Positions 52,078 to 60,243 of a stretch of DNA of 64,000 nucleotides are shown here, piece by piece. Source of the stretch: Ktedonobacter racemifer DSM 44963 (lineage in GTDB: Bacteria > Chloroflexota > Ktedonobacteria > Ktedonobacterales > Ktedonobacteraceae). A model generated the notes under the pieces. It was not told the origin of the DNA. It saw only the letters and a program-made list of their open reading frames with translations, and made no database searches. The translations under genes were made by a program, and so were the position numbers. Each line of letters opens with the position of its first letter. Within the stretch, counting starts at the first letter, position 1. The stretch covers positions 2,604,001 through 2,668,000 of the forward strand of contig NZ_ADVG01000004.1 in assembly GCF_000178855.1 (NCBI RefSeq), given 5' to 3'.

Positions 52078-53850
52078 TCAACTTCTTGGTGGCACTCCTT
52101 CTCCAAGTTTTTGTATGTGATACAGTGTAGCGTACATGCCATTTTGTTTGTAGAGACTGTGTGGATCGCCTGCCTCTACAATTTTTCCATTTGCGATCAC
52201 AATGACCTGATCTGCGGATTGAACCGTGGCTAAGCGATGAGCTACCAAAAGGCGATTTTTCTTTTCACCCATCTGGAGCAAGACGTTTGTAATAGCACGT
52301 TCAGTAAGAGCATCGAGGGCTGAGGTTGCCTCGTCGAGGAGAAGAATCTTTGGATCTCTAAGGAGCGCGCGTGCCAACGCGATGCGCTGTTTTTCTCCAC
52401 CAGAGAGTTTTACCCCACGTGAACCTACAACTGTTTCATATTCCTGAGGAAGGTGGCGGACAAAGGCATCAACGCAGGTCTTTTGACAGACCTCAATGAC
52501 ACGCTCCCAGGGAACCTCTGTTTGTAACCCGTACAGTAAATTCTCCCTGATCGTTGTATTCCAAAGTTGAATATCCTGGGATACCAGTCCAATGTGCTGT
52601 CGCAGAACGTGAGGGGCTATCTCGGCAATATCTTGTCCATCCAGCAAGATTTTTCCCGCGGCGACTGGATAGAAGCGCAGACAGAGATGCATCAACGTGC
52701 TCTTTCCACTTCCGGTTGGTCCAACAATCCCCGTCATTTGCCCGGGTGCGCTATGAAAAGAGACCTGTTTTATGGTGGGGGTGTCCTGGTACGAGAAGCT
52801 GATATCCTCAAACTCGAGATGTCCATCTCCTGCGGGCAGGGCCTGCTGGCCCTGGTCTGGCCACTCTCTTGGACGCTGGAGGATGTTCTGAATCGCCTCA
52901 AGGGCGTTGGCGACCTCAATGGTTTCAAGGCGCCCTGAGAGGAGTGCAGAAAGCGTTGTATAGAGTTGTTGGACGTAGAGGGACATGGCCAGGAGCGTTC
53001 CGACGGTCATGTGGTGGCCTAAGAGCTGCCATCCTCCCCAACCGAAGACGACGCATAGACCAATCCAATCAATTAACCGGCTCAGCGTTCCCCGGATAAA
53101 GTGATGTTGTGTTGTCGTACGTGAAATAACTCGACCATAGTCCTGTAACCAGTTGTCCCAGCGGCGCATTTCACCAGCCTCATTTCCGACGGCTCTCACT
53201 TCTCGAATACACGAAAAGATTTCCTGGAGCATTCCATGGCCGCGTTCCACCAGCGTGCGCAGACGGATGACTTGTGCGTGACTGCGATGGGTTACCCCTC
53301 GCGAAATCAACCAGCCAAGAGGAAATACGAGAAGAGATGCCAGCCCGACCTGCCAGTTGAGGGCAATTAAGAAGCCAATGAGTGCGAGAACCTGTATCAC
53401 TTGCGCTATCATGGGAAGAAGTTTGCTTGAGATGTAGACCCTGCCGACCTCGCCACAGTCATGCATGATGCGGTGGACGAGAGCACTGTCCTCCATCTCA
53501 TGAAAGATGGGAAGTGGGAGGTGGATCACATGCTCAAACGTTTTCCTGCGAAGTTGCGCTGATATCGACTCGCCTACCTTGGAGCGCGCGAAGATCTCCC
53601 AGTAACTCAGAACGGAGCGAACGCAAACGAGCCCGAGAAGAAAGAGCAGACACTGAATGACCACGGGGTAATTCATAGAGAGTGTTGCGGCATCGAGGAG
53701 CTGCTTAAATAGCAATGGTTGTAAAAGATCCGCGCTGATGACGAGACCTGTGATGCTCAGGCTGAAGAGGATTGCCCATATGTAAGGGCGTAACTCCGGA
53801 AGGAGATGCCGGAAAACAATGCGAAAGGAACTGCCCGTTTTTCTATCCAT
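52078..53850 (-). CDS. ABC exporter of the lasso-peptide cluster (McjD/LarD-like)
   Basis: 590 residues from the ATG at 53850 (GAAGAAAG upstream). Six membrane segments in the N-terminal 320 residues, with a coupling-helix region. The nucleotide-binding domain has Walker A GPTGSGKSTLMHLCLRF, Q-loop GLVSQDIQLWN, signature KLSGGEKQRIALARALL, Walker B KILLLDEATSALD and the H-loop VAHRLATV. No peptidase C39 domain, so the leader is removed by the separate B protease. Such half-transporters export lasso peptides and provide self-immunity. It follows the interrupted protease gene on the same strand. Confidence 0.88.
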   Translation of the reverse strand: MDRKTGSSFRIVFRHLLPELRPYIWAILFSLSITGLVISADLLQPLLFKQLLDAATLSMNYPVVIQCLLFLLGLVCVRSVLSYWEIFARSKVGESISAQLRRKTFEHVIHLPLPIFHEMEDSALVHRIMHDCGEVGRVYISSKLLPMIAQVIQVLALIGFLIALNWQVGLASLLVFPLGWLISRGVTHRSHAQVIRLRTLVERGHGMLQEIFSCIREVRAVGNEAGEMRRWDNWLQDYGRVISRTTTQHHFIRGTLSRLIDWIGLCVVFGWGGWQLLGHHMTVGTLLAMSLYVQQLYTTLSALLSGRLETIEVANALEAIQNILQRPREWPDQGQQALPAGDGHLEFEDISFSYQDTPTIKQVSFHSAPGQMTGIVGPTGSGKSTLMHLCLRFYPVAAGKILLDGQDIAEIAPHVLRQHIGLVSQDIQLWNTTIRENLLYGLQTEVPWERVIEVCQKTCVDAFVRHLPQEYETVVGSRGVKLSGGEKQRIALARALLRDPKILLLDEATSALDALTERAITNVLLQMGEKKNRLLVAHRLATVQSADQVIVIANGKIVEAGDPHSLYKQNGMYATLYHIQKLGEGVPPRS

Positions 53851-54023
53851 TCTTTCTTCACCACCACTTAGCCGAGGAATTGACCTCATTGCTCATCCAT
53901 TGTATGTGAGCTGTCAGATCGCTATTCTCTCATCAATCGATAGAAAAGGCAAACGAAGTTGATCTATGTAGTAGGGGAGTGAGTTGGTTTACGGGCAGAA
54001 GGAAAAACACTGTAGGTATGGCA

Positions 54024-54059
54024 GCCTTCATCTGATGCGGTGGGAACCCAGATGAAGGC
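54024..54059. terminator. hairpin between the protease and exporter genes
   Basis: GCCTTCATCTG (54024-54034) and CAGATGAAGGC (54049-54059), 11-bp perfect arms with a 14-base loop. It may attenuate transcription into the exporter gene. Confidence 0.45.
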
Positions 54060-54086
54060 AATTGAAAAGATGGAGAGGGAAATTGC

Positions 54087-54158
54087 TCAAAACTCAGGGA
54101 ATGTGCACATCACTTCGTATCCCTGTCTGATGTTTGGGGTCTCATTGAAGGCGCGCCC
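54087..54158 (-). pseudogene. lasso protease (B) gene, 3' end
   Basis: Reads GRAFNETPNIRQGYEVMCTF then PEF and a TGA at 54087-54089. GRAFNET is also encoded at the end of the 5' part (55604 onward), because the sequence is duplicated by the IS4 insertion. Joined, the protein is about 273 residues. Confidence 0.85.
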
Positions 54159-55603
54159 ATACGCACCAACTTAAGAAAGGATGAGGTAAAGATCGGCTCC
54201 ATCTGCGATGATATCAGAAAGAAAACCCCGATATCGAGAACAGAAGGAGCCATATCATGACAAATGTAGCACAAGTCGAGCAGTCTTTGAAACACATCCT
54301 GGAGGACCGAGCCAATGTGTTAGCTCGCGAAACCGGTTGTATTGAACGGCAGAGAAAATTCAGCGGAGCCGATCTGCTTCAAACGCTGGTCTTTGGCTGG
54401 CTAAGCCATCCTGAGGCCAGTCTGGAGACGCTAGCATCAGTGGCGACGCTTCGGGAGATAGAGGTGACAGATACGGCGGTCCACAAGCGCTTCACCCAAG
54501 CATGTGCCCATTTCCTGCATGCCATTTTGGAGGAGATGACTGGTGTTGTCGTGGAGGCGGATCGGCAAGTGCCTCTGGAATTGGTGAACCGATTTGAAGC
54601 AATCATGCTCGAAGACAGCAGTACTGTCGCGCTGCCAAATGAGTTGGTTACCTGCTGGCAAGGCTGCGGTGGAGCGCCTGGAGAAGGTCACGCGGCAGTC
54701 AAACTCCATGTGCGCTGGGAATTAAAGCGAGGGGGCCTGCAAGGGCCAAAGCTCACCCCCGGCCGCACAAGTGATCGGTCCAGCCCTTTGAAAGAGGAAC
54801 TACTGCCCGCTGGCAGTTTATATATCGCGGATCTGGGATACCTGGACTGGGGAAGCATTGCAGCCCGGCGAGCGGCTGATAGTTACACGCTGACTCGCGC
54901 TCAAGCCAGAACCCTGTATTGGACGGTGGAGGGCAAACCACTGAAGTTGGACCCCCTGCTTCCGCGCCAGGTAGGACAGACGAAAGAACTTTGGGTGAGG
55001 GTTGCCGATGAGCACCGTTATCTGATGCGCTTGCTCATCATCCGGGTTCCCGAGGAAGTAGCCAAGCGGCGACGCGCCGATCTGGAAACAGAGGCGTTGC
55101 GACGAAACCGCCCGCTTGGGCAAAGGGCCTGGGAACTCGCTGATTGGACAATCTTGCTCACCGATGCTCCTGCTCACCTGCTCAGTTTGCAGGAAGCTCT
55201 GGTGCTCCTACGAGAGCGGTGGCAGATGGAGCTGCTTTACAAATTATGGAAGCAGTACGGACGAATTGATGACTGGCGAACGGAAAATCCGTGGCGAATC
55301 CTCTGTGAACTGTATGCCAAGCTCATTGGGCTGCTTCTGCAACACTGGCTCGTCATTCTGTTCGCCTGGCAAGATGAACAGCGCAGCTTGGTCAAGCTGG
55401 CCCAGGTCGTTCGCGATGCAGCTTGTTCTCTCCTCGAAGCTCTGGCAGGCAACGGCTCACTTGACTCTGCCTTCCAAAGCATCCAACATCGCATGCGTTC
55501 AGGCTGTCAAATGAACAAGCGCAAAAAGCATCCCAATTCCACCCAACTCCTCCAGCGGAGATCGACGGGCTGGGTCCTCGATCCTTAAGTTGGTGCGTAT
55601 GGG
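54156..55603 (+). mobile_element. IS4-family element inserted in the lasso protease gene
   Basis: 17-bp perfect terminal repeats ATACGCACCAACTTAAG (54159-54175, inverted 55584-55600), plus CCC/GGG that may belong to the element. The flanking host sequence is duplicated: TCTCATTGAAGGCGCG before and after (22 bp if the CCC/GGG are counted, 54137-54158 and 55601-55622). The transposase stop lies inside the right repeat. Confidence 0.92.
54257..55588 (+). CDS. IS4-family transposase
   Basis: 443 residues, intact. DDE: FEAIMLEDSSTVALPNEL (Asp), AGSLYIADLGYLDWGSI (Asp) and LRERWQMELLYKLWKQYGRI (Glu, in the IS4 Y-(2)-R/K-(3)-E-(6)-K-like region). The C-terminus MNKRKKHPNSTQLLQ is basic. Both ends are perfect and the gene is whole, so the element is probably active or recent. 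Confidence 0.9.
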   Translation: MTNVAQVEQSLKHILEDRANVLARETGCIERQRKFSGADLLQTLVFGWLSHPEASLETLASVATLREIEVTDTAVHKRFTQACAHFLHAILEEMTGVVVEADRQVPLELVNRFEAIMLEDSSTVALPNELVTCWQGCGGAPGEGHAAVKLHVRWELKRGGLQGPKLTPGRTSDRSSPLKEELLPAGSLYIADLGYLDWGSIAARRAADSYTLTRAQARTLYWTVEGKPLKLDPLLPRQVGQTKELWVRVADEHRYLMRLLIIRVPEEVAKRRRADLETEALRRNRPLGQRAWELADWTILLTDAPAHLLSLQEALVLLRERWQMELLYKLWKQYGRIDDWRTENPWRILCELYAKLIGLLLQHWLVILFAWQDEQRSLVKLAQVVRDAACSLLEALAGNGSLDSAFQSIQHRMRSGCQMNKRKKHPNSTQLLQRRSTGWVLDP

Positions 55604-56372
55604 TCTCATTGAAGGCGCGCCCCTCTATTTCTACCCATACGTGGAGTTTGAATCCGCCACTTACTCCGTATCTGGGGCGTGCAATGACGAGAGTTGCAGG
55701 GATACCGAGGGGTAAGAGGTAAGCGCATAGCGCAACAGCTCGGATCAAGCAAAGTCCCTCGTTGCCTACGGTTTGGCCGAGTAAGTGTGCAATCCGGCGT
55801 TCGACAAGGCCGGTGATGAGCCGGTAAAACCAGTACTCTCTTCTTGCCAATTGCTCCCCTGAGAGCGATGTCTGTTCTCCTCTCGTGTTCCAACTATCTT
55901 TGAGTTTCTGGAGGTATTGGTGGGTTCTATAGAGCCCTTCCTCGCCTTTGCGCAATTCGTTGAGCGCTGAAATGATGTGCCCTGCTCCTGTAAGGCGTTG
56001 CCTGAATGTGGCCTGGTGAACCGACGTGGTTGGCGTTTTGGGCTTTGTGGCATCGCCTTTTAGGGGGTGTATGAGGTGTGCAAGAGGGGGTGGAGAGGGA
56101 CGAGTTTCGAGAAGGCGTTGATCGCTGAGGTGGTCCACCAGTGCGAGTACCTCTGCCTCACCCAGATGATCGAGTGCCGGAGAAGTGGTGTGGATGTGTC
56201 GGATCGCTTCCGAAAGTGTGCTGCGATGGAAAAGGGCGTTGAGGATAGTGGTGTCGTCCTCGTTTAGTTCAATAAGTCGGTTGTGTATGAGGTCCAGCAG
56301 AAACCCTCTATTATCATAGGCATTGTAGAATACCAGCGGGGCTAATTGTATGCGTTGAAGGATTATCTCCAT
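55604..56372 (-). pseudogene. lasso B protein: PqqD-like RRE + transglutaminase-like protease, 5' part
   Basis: The ATG at 56372 overlaps the end of the cyclase gene, with GAGGAGG 8 bases upstream, so translation is coupled. Residues about 10-92 form a PqqD-like RiPP recognition element (GFLLDLIHNRLIELNEDDTT, then HLSDQRLLETRP). Residues about 130-257 form the B2 protease: VGNEGLCLIRAVALCAYLLP with catalytic Cys208, and GFKLHVWVEIEGRAFNET with His244. The IS4 element interrupts after FNET; its 3' end is at 54087. In McjB-type proteins RRE and protease are likewise fused. Confidence 0.88.
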
Positions 56373-58129
56373 ACTGGTCCTCCTCTCTGGATTTGAGGAT
56401 ACCAGGCGTTAGTCAAAAAGAGTTCGACCATTGAGCTGGTGATCAGTGTCATGTAATTTTCGCGGATGCGGGTGCGGTTTTGTAAGACATGTTCTAACCG
56501 CGCAGGATCAGCGACCCCCAGAGCTGCCAGGCGCGACTCGGCCCCCAAAAGAAGGCGTAGCGTTTCTTGGTGTTGCAGGCAAAATTGTTGGCCAGACGCT
56601 TGTGTCCAGACGGGCCAGGTTCGCCACATTACCTCTGGGGAGATATCGTCGAAGGCCATACGCAGTATGGGCTTATCGACAATGCGAGCTGTTGGGGCTC
56701 GATTGGGAAACACATTTGGGGTGAGTTTGTACGCGTCTGGCAATGCCAAAGAGATGGCTTGCACAGGTCGCTGATGGTATGGGTTGTACATTCTTATCCC
56801 GTTGGGCTGTAAGATGGCATGTTCCAGGGCGATGGCCTGTGGAGAAAAACAAGGGGCGGCCTTGAGAGCAATATCGTCCCATGTTCTCTGACTGGATGGA
56901 ATGGGAACCAAAAAATCTGCCCTTCGCATTTCATGGTCTTCTTTTCTGACCCCTGCAAGAGATGAGGGACCGATAAGCTGTTGCGCAGGGGAAAGGCTTC
57001 TGAGGATGTCCAATACGTTCCAATCGGTCGAAAGCAAGCCCCGCACCATCCGGGTTTTCTCTCTCCATATGATGCGCGCGGTGAGCAGGGAATGCAGGCC
57101 GTACGTGAGTTGCGGCCCAAAAGCGCTATCATCGCCCCCGCCGGTAACGAGCAGGTTGACTTGGTCTATGCGTGCCCGTTGGGCCACCTGATCGTACCAC
57201 CGGGCCCAGGGGTGCCCGTAGGGGTGTGAGAAAACCCAGTTCTGGGTGAGATACGAGCCTTTGGTATCCATGGTGATGTTCACGAGCGGAACATCTAGCG
57301 CCTCGCAGACCAGGTTCGCATAGTGATATTCTGAGCCCGCCGGATCGGGCGATTCCAGGTGATAGGCAATCGTATTGACCCCCGCCTGCTTTAGGGTGGC
57401 GAGAAGCGCGGCTGATCCAGGCCCTCCACTGAGGAGGAGTCCGACTTTCTGTTCAGCGAAAAGGGGGTATATCGCCTGATGCAAGGCATCGCGTGTTGGT
57501 TGGAGGAAGTCTTCCATCCTGGTCGTACGTTTTTTGAGCGCCGTTGCAGGGTGGAACTGGTCAAATTGGTGGAATAAGAGACTTCTATCTTTGCGAATAA
57601 TGATCAACTGCCCCTGTTCGACACGCTTTAGTGAGGGGTAGATACAGACATCGTCCCCATGACAGCATCTGCGAAGGGCCCAAAGGTCAAGATCGCATGC
57701 CTCAACCAGGTCCAGCGGGTTGGTAGACCAACGAATCTGGGGACTATCCGTTCGAAAGAAGACCGAATCTTTTGATGCCCTCCCCACCCACAGGTAGAGG
57801 CTTCCATCGTTTCGGAGGAAACACCCTGCAGCATTATCGCTAATACCCGCCAGTTTGTGAAACTGACAAGGGAAAAGGCTCTCCGTTACCGCGTCCACTA
57901 TACGCTGGGGTGCGTTCGTTGGCTGCCGAACGAGTCCGGCCAGACAGAGCAGCCCTTCTGCTCTTTGTGGAAGGGGTTCCTTTCTCTTATAGGGATGGAG
58001 CCATTGAATGGCGCCACTCGCTCCAGCTAACGAACCCTCTGGCTCCCCAAGTCGCCAGTAAACAGGGGAAGGGATATCAGCACCATCCCATTGGCCATAA
58101 AATCCAGTATAGTGATAGGTGAAATGCAT
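56363..58129 (-). CDS. lasso cyclase (asparagine synthetase-like, C protein)
   Basis: 588 residues. There is no N-terminal Cys, so no glutaminase activity, but the N-terminal half keeps the fold (FLRNDGSLYLWVGRASKDSV, RWSTNPLDLVEACD). The synthetase half starts near 210. The ATP-pyrophosphatase loop is LLLSGGPGSAALLATL at 231-246, where SGGxDS is expected; the Asp is Gly here. A second conserved region reads LLVTGGGDDSAFGPQ (327-341). In lasso clusters this enzyme adenylates the Asp/Glu side chain and closes the isopeptide ring. GGAG lies 6 bases before the ATG. Intact reading frame. Confidence 0.85.
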   Translation of the reverse strand: MHFTYHYTGFYGQWDGADIPSPVYWRLGEPEGSLAGASGAIQWLHPYKRKEPLPQRAEGLLCLAGLVRQPTNAPQRIVDAVTESLFPCQFHKLAGISDNAAGCFLRNDGSLYLWVGRASKDSVFFRTDSPQIRWSTNPLDLVEACDLDLWALRRCCHGDDVCIYPSLKRVEQGQLIIIRKDRSLLFHQFDQFHPATALKKRTTRMEDFLQPTRDALHQAIYPLFAEQKVGLLLSGGPGSAALLATLKQAGVNTIAYHLESPDPAGSEYHYANLVCEALDVPLVNITMDTKGSYLTQNWVFSHPYGHPWARWYDQVAQRARIDQVNLLVTGGGDDSAFGPQLTYGLHSLLTARIIWREKTRMVRGLLSTDWNVLDILRSLSPAQQLIGPSSLAGVRKEDHEMRRADFLVPIPSSQRTWDDIALKAAPCFSPQAIALEHAILQPNGIRMYNPYHQRPVQAISLALPDAYKLTPNVFPNRAPTARIVDKPILRMAFDDISPEVMWRTWPVWTQASGQQFCLQHQETLRLLLGAESRLAALGVADPARLEHVLQNRTRIRENYMTLITSSMVELFLTNAWYPQIQRGGPVWR

Positions 58130-58150
58130 TTTTGCTCCAGAATAGAAAAA

Positions 58151-58191
58151 TATGGATCACCTGCTTCTGGTCCAGAAACGAGTGATCCATA
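58151..58191 (-). promoter_or_regulatory. nested hairpin between candidate precursor and cyclase
   Basis: Outer arms TATGGATCAC (58151-58160) and GTGATCCATA (58182-58191); inner TTCTGG/CCAGAA (58165-58177). It lies 22 bases 5' of the cyclase start and, before the IS insertion, just 3' of the precursor ORF. An intercistronic attenuator or processing stem is a common device for making more precursor than enzyme in RiPP operons. Confidence 0.55.
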
Positions 58192-58215
58192 CATGTTGAG
58201 GGGAGTTATTTTTTT

Positions 58216-59816
58216 CTAGAATCGTAAACTCATCTTAGAAAGTTGTTCCTCCAAACGAGCCAGATAGGCGGTGGGATCTTTGCGAAAACGAAACTGCTTG
58301 CGACGAGCCTCTTGCCGAGAGGAGATTCCTGACCGCACGTGCTGCCAGCGGGTCAGATCGTATGGGATCAGTTCCTCGGCGCTGAACGAATGCAAGCGTG
58401 TCGCCAGTGCCGCGGTCACCCGCACTGGTCCATGCACCACCAGTCCAGGGATGGCTCCTTTGCGTCCCGTGGCTCGGCGCTCACCAGCTCGGACCTTGCC
58501 AAAGGCCTGCTCCAGATCGTTGTTGGTTTTGGGCAGACCCGCCACCTGATAACAGAAGAAGAGATGGGGGGCATAACTTTCGGTCACTTTCAGGAAGTGC
58601 ACGAGCGCCGGCCTCATAGCCTCCGACTGTCCGACCTGCTCTTGCATCCGCATGAGATGGTTCTCAAAGCGCTTGTGCACGTCTTTTGCCTCGTGCTGTT
58701 GCTGGTTACTCAAGACATGGGCCACCTCGAAAAGCAGCGTAAAGAGCGGACGCACGACCTCAAAGGGCTCCTTGGTGGCCCCCAGCCCTTTGTTGAGCAC
58801 ACGCTTCAATCGTTCAAGCGCGCTGGGAAGCCCCTTTTTTCTCCCACTCGCTCAAGTGAATCATGGATCGCTTGAAGTCGTTCCTGCAAACGTAAGCCAG
58901 AAGCCGAGAGCGGTGGCAAGCCATCGTCGGTCAGGCTGGCTCGAACCGCCAAAGCGTACTCGTGAATCACTTCCGCCTCAGCATCGGTCCTGCTTTCCAC
59001 GGCTCGTTCGATGGGCCGCACACCGCGAACCTGCTTTTTCAGTTCCTTTTTGGCGTGCCGATCCGCCTCAAAGATGAGTTTGCCCGCTTCACGCAGGTAA
59101 TGAAAGTGGCAGAGCTGATGAGGAACCTCAGGGAAGACACTGGCAACTGCCCGGCGAATGGAGAGCTGCCCATCGGAGATGATCCCATGAACCGGGACAG
59201 AAAGGATCTCTTTCACCTCGGTGAGCAGGCCGGAGAGATCTTCTTGGGTTGAACTGAGAAGCGCTCTAGCTAGCACGATCTCCCCTGTGAGCACTTCCCG
59301 GATCACCCAAAGGACCTCATGGCCCACATCGGGTTGCAACCCATCGATGGCCAGGATCACTCGCCCTTGAGAGGAGAAACGGGTGTGCAGTCGTTGCCGG
59401 CAGGAGAGATGCAGCGTCACCAATTCCTCGTAGCGGTGCATCAGATGCTCAACGGTCCGTTCACAGACCCGCAGTCCTCGCTCCTGCAAGATCCGCTGCA
59501 TTTCGGGAGCTGAGCGCTGTTCTCGATAGCGCAATCTGCCCACCAACGCGATCAGATCCAGACCACATTCTCCATGGGGTAACGCCCATCGGCCTTCTTC
59601 CTCTGGTCGGTAGGGCTGTTTATAGGCCTGGCATGCTGGATTGGGACAACGACGAACGACCAAGCGTAACTGGACTAACCCCTTGACGGTAAGGATCTTC
59701 CGATGCGCATGATAGGCCACCGGCATCCATGTTCCACACGAGCGACAATGCTCCTCGTGTGGCTCTAAACGGACCTGCTGCTCTGCCTGGGGACGGGCAA
59801 CTCTTCTTCCTCTCAT
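58216..59816 (-). CDS. DDE transposase with MULE-like domain, in two overlapping frames
   Basis: The first frame (59816-58806, 336 residues) has zinc-binding CRSCGTWM and CPNPACQAYK, the first Asp in VILAIDGLQPDVGHEV, the second in HGIISDGQLSIRRAV, and CHFHYLREAG. The second frame (58809-58216, 197 residues) has the Glu region (TNNDLEQAFGKVRAG) and a basic C-terminus. In the -1 frame coding similarity continues upstream of the TTG at 58809 (GLPSALERLKRVLNKGL), with GAAAAAAGGGG at the likely crossover near 58834. Either programmed slippage or a mutation. The family is not assigned with certainty. Confidence 0.7.
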
Positions 59817-59887
59817 CTACGTTTTCTCCTGATGCACCTCTTTCTGTACAGTTTACTCCTTCCTCCAAGGCCTGTTTACGATTCTAG
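58216..59887 (-). mobile_element. MULE-type insertion sequence at the end of the candidate precursor gene
   Basis: Terminal repeats CTAGAATCGTAAAC at 58216-58229 and inverted at 59874-59887. Flanked by seven T residues on each side (58209-58215 and 59888-59894), a likely 7-bp target duplication. Holds a two-frame transposase whose stop codon is the first three bases of the element. Confidence 0.85.
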
Positions 59888-60019
59888 TTTTTTTCTCAGG
59901 TGGTCTGCGTCCTCGAGGTCCCAGCCACCATTCCCAGCGACATACCCGATACTCTGGGTATTGTTCTGTGGACGAGCCAATGCGAAGGCTACAATCGCTT
60001 TCAACACCTTCAAAATCAT
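59876..60019 (-). CDS. candidate lasso precursor peptide, 3' end altered by an IS
   Basis: 47 residues from the ATG at 60019, AAAAGGAGAAAATCA just upstream (strong site). N-terminal MILKVLKAIVAFALARPQNN, then TQSIGYVA and GNGGWDLEDADHLRKK. The last three residues (LES) and the stop come from the IS terminal repeat; without the IS the frame ends KK-stop, 44 residues. Position upstream of C on the same strand, size and the Gly-rich, acid-containing C-terminus fit a lasso precursor: a Gly1-to-Glu8 ring (GNGGWDLE) is possible. The usual Thr at -2 of the leader and a YxxP box are not evident, so the core start is uncertain. It could instead be a signal peptide for the adjacent XRE/TPR regulator. 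Confidence 0.55.
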   Translation of the reverse strand: MILKVLKAIVAFALARPQNNTQSIGYVAGNGGWDLEDADHLRKKLES

Positions 60020-60060
60020 TGATTTTCTCCTTTTTTGATCACTAAGAAGCCTTGTGTGAT

Positions 60061-60078
60061 ATAATGCAGATGCATTAT
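60061..60078. promoter_or_regulatory. operator-like palindrome in the divergent lasso/XRE promoter
   Basis: ATAATGCA-GA-TGCATTAT, perfect 8-bp arms with a 2-base centre. On the minus strand it overlaps the region between TTTTCA and TTATAT, possible -35 and -10 boxes about 40-70 bases before the candidate precursor. A natural binding site for the XRE regulator at 60244. Confidence 0.5.
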
Positions 60079-60243
60079 TTGAAAATATATTCTAATTTGA
60101 GCGATGTGTATACCCCCATTTTCGTGCGTATTTTTCGCACCACGGTGGCGATTTTCTAGGTACTCATTGGGGGGGGCTGGAGTTGAAAAGCACGTTAGAG
60201 AGCACACAAAACGGTGCGATAGGGACAACACAGGGGACAGAGA

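Noticed and set aside
58120..58194. Short frame starting MYGSLVSGPEAGDPY before the cyclase, considered as lasso precursor
   Set aside because: No leader, no ribosome-binding site, an in-frame stop just upstream, and it is spelled by the hairpin at 58151-58191.
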